A stretch of 64,000 bases of DNA from assembly GCF_027594545.1 (NCBI RefSeq), contig NZ_CP115160.1:1-64000 (forward strand). Direction: 5' to 3'. The position numbers were made by a program, and so were the translations under genes. Positions 34,666 to 42,802 of this stretch are shown here, one piece after another (position 1 is the first letter of the stretch; the number at the start of each line of letters is the position of its first letter). The notes under the pieces were generated by a model, which had not been told where the DNA came from, did not search any database, and saw only the letters and a program-made list of their open reading frames with translations. Source of the DNA: Algoriphagus sp. TR-M9. Its GTDB lineage: Bacteria > Bacteroidota > Bacteroidia > Cytophagales > Cyclobacteriaceae.

Positions 34666-35241
34666 ATGCAAGGATACCTCAGATTACGCAAGCAAGTTTT
34701 AGAAGACCTGAAACGCCATTTGCCTGAGGAGCTGGCCTATCACGGCCTGGAGCATACCTTGGATGTACTTCATGTCTGCAATCAATACATCAAAAGAGAA
34801 AAATTACCCGCAGAGGATCGTTACCTGCTTAGGATTGGGGCGATAGTACATGATATGGGATTCCTGAAAGGCCCAACAAACCATGAGGAGGTAGGGTCTG
34901 AAATGGCTGCTAAACTCATGAGACAATTGGGTTTCTCAGCAGATATCATTACCAGGGTGAAAGGTTTGGTTATGGCTACTAAAATCCCACAGTCTCCAGC
35001 AAACCACCTTCAAAGGATCATTTGTGATGCAGACTTGGATTACCTGGGCAGGAAAGACTATCCTGAAATCAGCCAAAAACTTTTGGTCGAGTTGAAAAAC
35101 ATGAATGTGATCAGCACTCAAAAGCAGTGGAAGGAATTACAGATTAACTTTTTGAGCAAGCATAGATTTCACACTGATTTTGCGCAGCAATATAGAGAAC
35201 CGCAGAAGCAGATCTGGCTCCAAAAGCTCTTGGATTCCTAG
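34666..35241 (+). CDS. HD-domain phosphohydrolase
   Basis: A 191-aa HD-family metal-dependent phosphohydrolase. Metal ligands are visible in order: AYHGLEHT (His), IVHDMGF (His-Asp), TNHEEVG (His) and CDADLDYLG (Asp). Such enzymes cleave phosphate esters, often cyclic or linear nucleotides. It is co-transcribed with the Pycsar-like membrane protein and may degrade that protein's nucleotide ligand, an inference. Its stop TAG overlaps the rodA stop on the other strand through the shared CTAG. Confidence 0.8.
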   Translation: MQGYLRLRKQVLEDLKRHLPEELAYHGLEHTLDVLHVCNQYIKREKLPAEDRYLLRIGAIVHDMGFLKGPTNHEEVGSEMAAKLMRQLGFSADIITRVKGLVMATKIPQSPANHLQRIICDADLDYLGRKDYPEISQKLLVELKNMNVISTQKQWKELQINFLSKHRFHTDFAQQYREPQKQIWLQKLLDS

Positions 35242-36512
35242 CCCATTCTGCCGAGTTGAAGCGCTCGGGAGCTATCCATTTTGATGAAAATAAAGAGTAA
35301 AATCGTAAATGACCAGAGTGAGGATCCCCCATAGCTAAAAAACGGGAGGGGAATACCTACCACCGGAAATAGGCCTATGGTCATGGCGATATTGATCATG
35401 AAGTGAAACATCAAAATCGAAACCACACAATACCCGTAGATCCTCGAGAATCGATTTTTTTGCCGCTCGGCCATGATCACCAAGCGGGTGAGTAAGGTGA
35501 CAAATAGAGCGATAACCACCAGACTGCCCAGCCAACCAAACTCCTCTCCAAGGGTGCAAAAAATAAAATCGGTATGCTGCTCCGGCACAAAATCAAATTT
35601 AGTCTGGGTGCCCTGCAGGTAGCCTTTACCGGCCAATCCACCCGAGCCAATGGCGATTTTGGACTGGGTGACATTCCAGCCAACTCCAAGTGGATCCAGG
35701 TCTGGATTGAACAAAACCATTATTCGGTTTTGCTGATGTACCGGGAGCTTAGATACTACGAAGTCCAGACTGTAGATGAATGCGATCAACCCGATGCCTA
35801 TAGCAGTAAAAGCGATGATTCGCTGCGGTGTTTTTTTGCCTATGGCAATTAAAATCCCGACAATTACCACAACAGCAGCGACCAGGTAAAGGTTGTTTTC
35901 TATTCCCAATGCCAGTAGGACCAGGGCAATCAGCCCGATTCCCAGTATGTAATACTTCTGTGGAAGCCCTTCTCTGTAAAACATGATCAGCATGGAGAAA
36001 TAAACCATGGCTGTACCGGTATCCGGTTGCAGAATAATTAATACCACTGGCAGCAATAGCACTGCGAATGCCCGGAGTTGGAAATTGGGCTTGGATAGGT
36101 CGAATGTGGGCCTTTCCATAAATTTTGCTAGAGCAAGCGCCGTGGCAAATTTGGCAAATTCCCCGGGCTGAATACGGAAGGAACCTACGCCTATGGATAG
36201 TACTTGTCCGTTTACCTCTTTGCCCACAAAGGGCGTAATGACCAAAAGAATCAGGAAGAAAATATACAGGGGGATGGCGAGGTTTTCAAAAAGCCTATAA
36301 TCAGCGGCCATGATGACTATTATCAGGGCTATAGCAGTTCCTATCCAAACGAGTTGCTTACCTGAGTTGATAGAAAAGTCAAAAATGCTCTTGTCTACCT
36401 GGCCATCATAGACTGCCGCATAGATGTTGAACCAGCCGATCAGCACTAGTGCAAAATAGATCAAAACGGTGACCCAGTCCACCCGGTTGATATTGATATC
36501 GGCCTCTCTCAT
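35238..36512 (-). CDS. rodA: Rod-shape peptidoglycan glycosyltransferase RodA
   Basis: A 424-aa SEDS-family protein with about ten membrane helices. The signatures GDTGTAMVYF-like LQPDTGTAMVYF and PFFSYGGSSLW are clear. RodA polymerises lipid II into glycan strands during elongation, paired with PBP2. Its start abuts the PBP2 stop (1-bp overlap), and it is the last gene of the mreBCD-mrdA-rodA operon. Confidence 0.95.
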   Translation of the reverse strand: MREADININRVDWVTVLIYFALVLIGWFNIYAAVYDGQVDKSIFDFSINSGKQLVWIGTAIALIIVIMAADYRLFENLAIPLYIFFLILLVITPFVGKEVNGQVLSIGVGSFRIQPGEFAKFATALALAKFMERPTFDLSKPNFQLRAFAVLLLPVVLIILQPDTGTAMVYFSMLIMFYREGLPQKYYILGIGLIALVLLALGIENNLYLVAAVVVIVGILIAIGKKTPQRIIAFTAIGIGLIAFIYSLDFVVSKLPVHQQNRIMVLFNPDLDPLGVGWNVTQSKIAIGSGGLAGKGYLQGTQTKFDFVPEQHTDFIFCTLGEEFGWLGSLVVIALFVTLLTRLVIMAERQKNRFSRIYGYCVVSILMFHFMINIAMTIGLFPVVGIPLPFFSYGGSSLWSFTILLFIFIKMDSSRALQLGRMG

Positions 36513-38314
36513 TAGTAGATGAAATTTCCGGCTATTACATATTCTTCCAGTTCGGGTCTGGAGATACTGTCTCTGAGGTATTTTTCTATCATCAGAGATG
36601 CGGTACTCGCAGCAGCTCTACCGCCCCAGCCTGCATTTTCCACATATACCGCGATGGCGATTTTTGGATCTTCTTTAGGTGCAAAGGCTATAAATACGGA
36701 GTGGTCTTCCCCGTGTGGATTTTGGGCAGTTCCTGTTTTTCCAGCTACTTCTATATCCTTGATGATAGCACGCTGAGCCGTACCGTATAGTGCCTCAGCC
36801 ATGGCGTTCTGCACCATATTAAAGTGATGAGCATCCACACCCACTTCGTGCTTGATCTGGTATTCTGCTGGGATTTTACTTTTGTCTCCGTCAATGGCAC
36901 GTATCAAATGAGGGGTATAATAATAGCCTTTATTGGCAAAAATCGCTGCCAAATTGGCCATTTGAAGTGGGGTGACCAAAAGCTCTCCCTGACCTATGGA
37001 TAAGGAATAAATGGTGGAATATTTCCAACGGCCATTTCCATAATAATGATCATAGTATGCACTATTTGGAACCAGTCCTTTTTTCTCATTGGGCATATCC
37101 ACACCCAATTCTCCACCTAGTCCGAATTTCAGTACCTTTTCACGCCAGGCGTTTAGGCCAATTTCAGTATCCTTATAGGTGTTGCTGGACACCTCTTGAT
37201 TGATAATCCGGCGAAATGCCTGATGGTAATAGGGATTGCAGGAGTTTCGTATAGCTCCGAATAGGTTGACCGGAGATGGGTGGTTATGGCACGCTACTAG
37301 GGATCTGTTACATGCATAAGTAGTTTCTGGCGTCAAAATCCCTTCCTGAAGTCCAATGAGACTTTGGACAATCTTGAAGATGGATCCAGGAGGATAAGTC
37401 GCCATGATCGGGCGGTTGAACAGGGGCTTGGTCTCCAGGGCATTCAGGGCGGTGTAATTTTTTCCAAAATCTGAACCGGTAAGACTATTTGGGTCATAGA
37501 ATGGGGCGGAGATCATGGAGAGTATTTCTCCTGTTTTTGGCTCTATGGCTACCACGGAACCGGTTTTGCCCATCATCAGCTTTTCACCGTATTGTTGCAG
37601 GTCCATGTCTATGGAGGAGTTTACATTATGGCCGGCTACGGATGCCGTGTCATATTCTCCATCTTTAAAGGGGCCTTTATCTACACCCCGTACATTGACC
37701 ATTTTGTATTTCACTCCTTTTTCGCCTCTCAGCTGATCCTCATAGAAGCGTTCCATTCCGCTCAGGCCTACGTAGTCACCTTGGACATAATAATCAGAAC
37801 TGTCGCGCTCCAGCTGTCTACTGCTGATTTCTCCTATGTACCCCAGGGCATGGGCGGCCACAGGTTCTGGATAGGAACGTACGGATCTGGTCATGATAAA
37901 CAGGCCCGGGTAATCGATCAAAAAGTCTTGAATTCTGGCAAATTCATTGGTAGAAATCTGCTTGATAAAAGTGGAGGGTTTTACCGAGGAATATTTACGC
38001 GCTGCATCATAAGAAGCAATCAATTCCTCTTTAGAAATCTTAAATAGTTCCAAAAACCTAGTCGTGTCGCCAACTTCAAATTCCTTAGGTACGATCATTA
38101 GATCAAATATAGGATTGTTGTACACCAGCAATTTTCCGTTACGGTCATAGACCAGCCCGCGATAGGGGTGATCTACCACGCGCTGTATGGCATTACGCTC
38201 AGCTCTTTTCATAAAGCTGTCGTCCATTACCTGGATCATAAATAGCTTGGTCAATAGCACCAAACCTACCAAGAAAATGAAAATGATTATTGCTACGGGT
38301 CTTTGGTCGTTCAT
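36512..38314 (-). CDS. mrdA: Penicillin-binding protein 2 (transpeptidase)
   Basis: A 600-aa class B PBP with an N-terminal membrane anchor (about 8-28), a pedestal region and the transpeptidase domain. Catalytic motifs are GSIFK (SxxK), SCN (SxN; RNSCNPYY) and KTGTAQ (KTG). It crosslinks peptidoglycan together with RodA in cell elongation. The start and stop overlap both neighbours by 1 bp, showing tight coupling. Confidence 0.95.
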   Translation of the reverse strand: MNDQRPVAIIIFIFLVGLVLLTKLFMIQVMDDSFMKRAERNAIQRVVDHPYRGLVYDRNGKLLVYNNPIFDLMIVPKEFEVGDTTRFLELFKISKEELIASYDAARKYSSVKPSTFIKQISTNEFARIQDFLIDYPGLFIMTRSVRSYPEPVAAHALGYIGEISSRQLERDSSDYYVQGDYVGLSGMERFYEDQLRGEKGVKYKMVNVRGVDKGPFKDGEYDTASVAGHNVNSSIDMDLQQYGEKLMMGKTGSVVAIEPKTGEILSMISAPFYDPNSLTGSDFGKNYTALNALETKPLFNRPIMATYPPGSIFKIVQSLIGLQEGILTPETTYACNRSLVACHNHPSPVNLFGAIRNSCNPYYHQAFRRIINQEVSSNTYKDTEIGLNAWREKVLKFGLGGELGVDMPNEKKGLVPNSAYYDHYYGNGRWKYSTIYSLSIGQGELLVTPLQMANLAAIFANKGYYYTPHLIRAIDGDKSKIPAEYQIKHEVGVDAHHFNMVQNAMAEALYGTAQRAIIKDIEVAGKTGTAQNPHGEDHSVFIAFAPKEDPKIAIAVYVENAGWGGRAAASTASLMIEKYLRDSISRPELEEYVIAGNFIY

Positions 38315-38835
38315 CAGATTCCTCTCCTACGTTTGAAGAACAGTAGTTGTACAATAATAGCCAAAATGACTGTAAATATCGAGGAGAAAAAGCTTTTGTT
38401 CAGCACGCCAAATAATCCTCCAGTGCCCCACTGATCCGCAATAAAAAAGACCAATGAAAAAGCAAATACCAGGGGAAAAGAATAGCTTAGGTACCAGCCT
38501 ATCCCCATTTCGGTCATGGTAGGTTTACTGGAATCATCATATCCGCCGGTAGGACTGATGGCCTTCAGCCAGTGGGGGCGTAGAAATCCCAAAAAGGTAG
38601 CTGCGGCTGCGTGCAAACCTAAGGTATCATAAAATACATCCACGCCCAGTCCCAACAGAAAGCTCACCAATATCAGGGGGAAGCTTTGGATTCCTATAGG
38701 AAGGCTTAAGATTCCAAGCAAATAGATGAAGCAAAATGCCACGCCGAAAAGTGCCAGATTTTTCAGCAATAAAACCTGAATAATGACTAGGCAAAGTATG
38801 ATGAAAATATATGAAATCAGATTTCTAAAATTCAT
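38314..38835 (-). CDS. mreD: Rod-shape-determining protein MreD
   Basis: A 173-aa protein with about five membrane helices, located between mreC and mrdA. It overlaps mreC by 11 bp and mrdA by 1 bp. MreD is poorly conserved in sequence, so the call leans on length, membrane topology (LISYIFIILCLVIIQVLLLK at the start) and operon position. It is part of the elongasome core in the inner membrane. Confidence 0.9.
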   Translation of the reverse strand: MNFRNLISYIFIILCLVIIQVLLLKNLALFGVAFCFIYLLGILSLPIGIQSFPLILVSFLLGLGVDVFYDTLGLHAAAATFLGFLRPHWLKAISPTGGYDDSSKPTMTEMGIGWYLSYSFPLVFAFSLVFFIADQWGTGGLFGVLNKSFFSSIFTVILAIIVQLLFFKRRRGI

Positions 38836-39661
38836 TGATTATTTCTGATTGCTGATATAAGGAGTCGAGTTCTTCCACTTGGTTGTTTTCTACCAGGTAT
38901 ACGTAGTTTGCTTTGCTAAAATCTGTGCTGAGATTTATCAGAATGTCCAGGTAGTTCGGGTCACTGCCCTGCTCCACCTCAGCGATGATTCCTATTTGTA
39001 TACCTTCGGGAAAGACTGCGTTGAATCCTGAAGTCACTACCGTGTCCCCGGGATGAGCCTGTACATGGCGGGGCACATATAACATCTTGGCCTGACTGGA
39101 GTTTTTTCCGTCCCAGTTTACCGACCCAAAGACCTCATTCGATTTGATCTTAGACGAAACCAAAAGTCCAGTATTCAATAGCGATATGCCCACGGCATAG
39201 TTTGCGGAGACAGATTTGACCCGGCCTACCACTCCGGATTCATTGAAGATCCCCATTCCCGCTTTTACGCCATCATTGGAGCCTTTATTCAAGGTGAGGT
39301 GATTCTGCGCAAAACGAATAGAATTGCTAATAATCCGGGCACCTTTGAAATCATATTGCGCAGCTAGCACAGAATCCAAGGGGATAAAGCTGCTATCTGG
39401 AGACACATTGAGCGACTTTAGCTGTTCCATCAGTTGGGCATTTTCTCCCAGCAAGGCGTCATTGGCCTCTGCCAGAGAGAAGAAATCCACAATGTCCGAT
39501 CGGGTCTTGAGTACTGACCCGGTGACCGCATTGGAACTATTGAAGAAAGCTGCACCCTGAGGTGAATTATTGGAAACAATCAAGCTGATCGCCAATACTT
39601 CAAGTAAAACAAATAGAAGAAAAGACCTTAGGCTATAAAGGAATTGGAGGATGCGTAGCAT
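38825..39661 (-). CDS. mreC: Rod-shape-determining protein MreC
   Basis: A 278-aa protein with an N-terminal membrane helix (about 12-30), a coiled coil (LAEANDALLGENAQLMEQLK) and a beta-rich periplasmic domain with NKGSNDGVKAGMGIFN and GVVGRVKSV, typical MreC motifs. It connects MreB with RodA/PBP2. It starts 7 bp after mreB. Confidence 0.95.
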   Translation of the reverse strand: MLRILQFLYSLRSFLLFVLLEVLAISLIVSNNSPQGAAFFNSSNAVTGSVLKTRSDIVDFFSLAEANDALLGENAQLMEQLKSLNVSPDSSFIPLDSVLAAQYDFKGARIISNSIRFAQNHLTLNKGSNDGVKAGMGIFNESGVVGRVKSVSANYAVGISLLNTGLLVSSKIKSNEVFGSVNWDGKNSSQAKMLYVPRHVQAHPGDTVVTSGFNAVFPEGIQIGIIAEVEQGSDPNYLDILINLSTDFSKANYVYLVENNQVEELDSLYQQSEIINEF

Positions 39662-39668
39662 TCAGAAT

Positions 39669-40697
39669 TTATGTCATCAGTACAGTACGGAAATTTTGTA
39701 CGTTTTTCAGGGCTGTTCCGGTACCCCGGACCACTGCTCTTAATGGGTCTTCGGCGATGTGAATAGGAAGCTTGGTCTTCTGGTGAAGTCTTTTGTCCAG
39801 CCCTTTCAGCAAAGCTCCCCCACCTGTCAAGTGGATGCCGTTGTCATAGATATCGGCAGATAGCTCCGGTGGAGAAATTTCTAGTGCTTTGAGTACAGCT
39901 TCTTCGATTTTTGACACTGATTTGTCCAGCGAAAAAGCAATTTCTGAGTAGGAAACCTTGATCACCTTAGGGATCCCTGTCATCAGGTCACGTCCCCGGA
40001 TTTCGTAGTCCTCAGGTGGTTCTTCCAGCTCAGTGAGTGCAGAGCCTATGGCAATTTTTACTTTTTCAGCAGAGCGCTCTCCGATCAGCAAGTTATGCTG
40101 GCGGCGCATGTAGTCCAGGATGTCTTTGGTGAAGGTATCTCCAGCCACTCTGATGGATTGATCTGCAACGATTCCGGAAAGTGCGATTAAGGCAATCTCC
40201 GTAGTTCCACCTCCGATATCCACGATCATGGAGCCCATTGGTTTCTCGATATCTATCCCGATTCCTATCGCTGCAGCGATGGGTTCGAAGATCATATACA
40301 CTTCCTTTGCTCCGGCATGCTCTGCTGAATCACGTACGGCTCTTTTTTCTACTTCGGTGATGCCAGACGGAATACAGATTACCATGCGGTGAGACTGGGG
40401 AAACATCCCCTTTTTCTGACCGGGAATCATTTTGATCAGTCCACGGATCATCTGCTCAGCGGCAAAGAAGTCGGCGATCACACCGTCTTTCAGCGGGCGG
40501 ATGGTCTTGATGTTTTCGTGGGTTTTCTCATGCATATTCATCGCTTCCCTACCCACGGCCAAGACACGATTGGTGGTTTTGTCGATGGCGATGATTGATG
40601 GTTCATCTACCACGATTTTATCTTTATGTATGATCAGGGTGTTAGCAGTACCGAGGTCTATTGCGATATCACTTGAGAAAAAGTCAAATAATCCCAT
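39669..40697 (-). CDS. mreB: Rod-shape-determining actin homologue MreB
   Basis: A 342-aa bacterial actin that guides cell-wall synthesis. Nucleotide-binding motifs are visible: DLGTANTLI (phosphate 1), VDIGGGTTEIALIALSGIV (phosphate 2) and GIHLTGGGALLKGLD (adenosine). First gene of the elongasome operon. Length typical. Confidence 0.97.
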   Translation of the reverse strand: MGLFDFFSSDIAIDLGTANTLIIHKDKIVVDEPSIIAIDKTTNRVLAVGREAMNMHEKTHENIKTIRPLKDGVIADFFAAEQMIRGLIKMIPGQKKGMFPQSHRMVICIPSGITEVEKRAVRDSAEHAGAKEVYMIFEPIAAAIGIGIDIEKPMGSMIVDIGGGTTEIALIALSGIVADQSIRVAGDTFTKDILDYMRRQHNLLIGERSAEKVKIAIGSALTELEEPPEDYEIRGRDLMTGIPKVIKVSYSEIAFSLDKSVSKIEEAVLKALEISPPELSADIYDNGIHLTGGGALLKGLDKRLHQKTKLPIHIAEDPLRAVVRGTGTALKNVQNFRTVLMT

Positions 40698-40776
40698 TTT
40701 GTAGGTCTAGATTGTATTTTACTGGAGTTAAGAGTTTAATATACTATGCAATGCACTCATATTAAACGGGGGTCGG

Positions 40777-40784
40777 CAAAATTA
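40777..40784 (-). promoter_or_regulatory. Possible -7 box of the mreB operon
   Basis: TAATTTTG on the minus strand fits the Bacteroidota TAnnTTTG box and lies 80 bp before mreB. The only upstream TTG is 14 nt away, which is short, so this is tentative. Confidence 0.35.
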
Positions 40785-40921
40785 TTATCTTAAAGGGACA
40801 AATTAGAAAGAAATGGGATATTTTTTGGCAACTAAATAAAATGAGTTCCATGCGAGCTCCAAAGTGCTGTGATTTTCTTCAAAATTGTCCAGTAGTTAAT
40901 AATTCTCCTGAAGGGGGTGGA

Positions 40922-40952
40922 TTGTTTTTCCTATAAAATTATTTTACCTTTG
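40922..40952 (+). promoter_or_regulatory. Bacteroidota-type promoter of rimP-nusA-infB
   Basis: TTG (40922-40924) and TACCTTTG (40945-40952) are separated by 20 nt, matching the sigma consensus of this phylum (TTG, about 19-21 nt, TAnnTTTG). It lies shortly before the rimP leader hairpin. Confidence 0.75.
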
Positions 40953-40973
40953 CGTCGTATTCGAAAGTTTCTG

Positions 40974-40997
40974 GAGGGGACACCATATGGTCCCCTC
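40974..40997 (+). promoter_or_regulatory. Leader hairpin before rimP
   Basis: GAGGGGAC and TCCCCTC arms around CCATATGG form a strong stem right after the promoter. No T run follows, so it is a stable 5' mRNA structure rather than a terminator. An ATG inside its loop (40987) is in frame with rimP but is unlikely to be the start. Possibly an autoregulatory site. Confidence 0.6.
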
Positions 40998-41013
40998 TTT
41001 CATTATGCATACT

Positions 41014-41490
41014 ATGACAGGATTGAAGCAAGTGGTAGAAGAGATTGTGGAGAAGCATCTGCCGGATGAGACGCATTTCATTGTGGAGGTGGCTTTGTCT
41101 GAAAAAGCAGGCAAAACCCAGCTAAATATTCTGGTTGATGCCGATCAGGGAGTGACCATACAGGCTTGTGCCAAGTTGAGCAGAGCTGTATCTGAGGAGC
41201 TAGAGGCTAAGGAAATTATGCCTGATGCTTATGTGCTGGAGGTTTCTTCTCCCGGAGTGGATTACCCTTTGAGTAGTAGAAGGCAGTTTCAGAAAAACAT
41301 CGATCGTGAGCTGAAAGTAACCTTGACAGATGGTACTGAGGTGAAAGGCAGATTACTGGAAGTGACTGAGACTGGCGTGAAATTGCTAGTGAAAAAGAAG
41401 AAAGAGAAAGGCAAAAAAGCTTCTGAAGAGGAGTTGTCTTATGCTTTCGAAGAGATGAAGAAATCAATTGTACAAGTATCTTTTAAATAA
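41014..41490 (+). CDS. rimP: Ribosome maturation factor RimP
   Basis: A 158-aa protein needed for 30S subunit assembly. Start chosen at ATG 41014 (MTGLKQVVEEIVEK); ATG 41005 is equally possible, while the one at 40987 lies in a hairpin. The N-terminal alpha/beta domain carries the family motif YVLEVSSPGVDYPL, and a Lys-rich C-terminal Sm-like domain follows. First gene of rimP-nusA-infB, 5 bp before nusA. Confidence 0.93.
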   Translation: MTGLKQVVEEIVEKHLPDETHFIVEVALSEKAGKTQLNILVDADQGVTIQACAKLSRAVSEELEAKEIMPDAYVLEVSSPGVDYPLSSRRQFQKNIDRELKVTLTDGTEVKGRLLEVTETGVKLLVKKKKEKGKKASEEELSYAFEEMKKSIVQVSFK

Positions 41491-41495
41491 ATCAA

Positions 41496-42740
41496 ATGGA
41501 TGCCAAAGTCTTAATAGAATCCTTCGCTGAGTTTGCGAGATCTAAAAATGTGGATCGACCTACGATGATCCGTATCCTGGAAGATGTATTCAGGGCGATG
41601 ATTCGCAAGAAGTTTGAAACAGATGAAAACTTCGATGTGACTATCAACGCTGATCAGGGCGATTTGGAGATATTCCGTATTCGTGAGATTGTTGACGATA
41701 ACTCAGAGGATATTTGGGATTTGGATAAGATTAGTTTTACCGAAGCGCGTAAGATCGAGCCGGATTTTGAAGTGGGCGAAGAAGTTTACGAAAAGATCGA
41801 GCTAGAGGCTTTCGGTAGAAGAGCGGTACAAATGGCTCGACAGACCCTGATCCAAAGAATCAAAGATTTGGAAAAGGATCTCCTTTATAATAAGTATGAG
41901 GAGCTGGTAGGTGAGATCATCAGTGCTGAAGTGTACCAGATACTGGGTAGAGAAATCCTGCTGATGGATGGCGAAGGCAATGAGCTGATCCTTCCAAAAG
42001 GAGAGCAGATTCCCAAAGATAGATTTAGAAAGGGAGATTCAGTGAAAGCGATTGTTCACCGGGTGGACATGTCCAATGGCAACCCGAAAATCATACTTTC
42101 AAGAACCTCACCGGTATTCCTGGAGCGTTTGTTTGAAAACGAAGTTCCGGAAGTCTACGACGGACTGATTACTATCATCAAGATTGTCAGAGAGCCAGGA
42201 GAACGAGCAAAAGTAGCTGTGGAGTCCTATGATGATCGGATAGATCCGGTAGGAGCCTGCGTGGGCATGAAAGGTTCTAGAATCCATGCAGTGGTAAGAG
42301 AATTGCAAAATGAAAACATTGATGTAATTAATTACACTGAAAACCTGGATCTTTACGTGACCAGAGCATTGAGTCCGGCAAAAGTTTCCTCTATCACAGT
42401 AAATGAAGAGACGAAGAGAATATCCGTATTCCTGAAGCCAGACCAGGTTTCACTTGCTATAGGCAAGGGAGGATATAATATCAAGCTTGCCAGTAGATTG
42501 GTAGGATTTGAAATAGACGTATTCCGTGAGTTGAACGAATACGAAGAAGAAGATGTCGATTTGATGGAGTTTGTCGATGAAATCGACGCTTGGATCATCG
42601 ACGAATTGAAAAAAACAGGTTTGGATACAGCCAAAAGCGTATTGAGCCTATCCAAAGAAGACCTTACTCGCAGGACAGAACTTGAAGAAGAGACTGTGGA
42701 TGAGATTTTCAGGATTTTGAGACAAGAATTTGATCAATAA
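41496..42740 (+). CDS. nusA: Transcription termination/antitermination factor NusA
   Basis: A 414-aa NusA with the N-terminal RNA polymerase-binding domain (about 1-130), S1 domain (near 135-200) and two KH domains ([18 protein letters not shown] and [18 protein letters not shown]), then a short acidic helical tail. It modulates pausing and termination. Middle gene of the rimP operon; the infB start follows 62 bp later. Confidence 0.96.
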   Translation: MDAKVLIESFAEFARSKNVDRPTMIRILEDVFRAMIRKKFETDENFDVTINADQGDLEIFRIREIVDDNSEDIWDLDKISFTEARKIEPDFEVGEEVYEKIELEAFGRRAVQMARQTLIQRIKDLEKDLLYNKYEELVGEIISAEVYQILGREILLMDGEGNELILPKGEQIPKDRFRKGDSVKAIVHRVDMSNGNPKIILSRTSPVFLERLFENEVPEVYDGLITIIKIVREPGERAKVAVESYDDRIDPVGACVGMKGSRIHAVVRELQNENIDVINYTENLDLYVTRALSPAKVSSITVNEETKRISVFLKPDQVSLAIGKGGYNIKLASRLVGFEIDVFRELNEYEEEDVDLMEFVDEIDAWIIDELKKTGLDTAKSVLSLSKEDLTRRTELEEETVDEIFRILRQEFDQ

Positions 42741-42802
42741 ACCGGGAGAAAAACCCCGGTCAATACCCTAATTATTTAAGATTTCGAAAGAAGTTTTTGC
42801 TT

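Noticed and set aside
40987-41013. Earlier rimP start at 40987
   Set aside because: The ATG lies in the loop of a strong hairpin and the added residues do not look like RimP.
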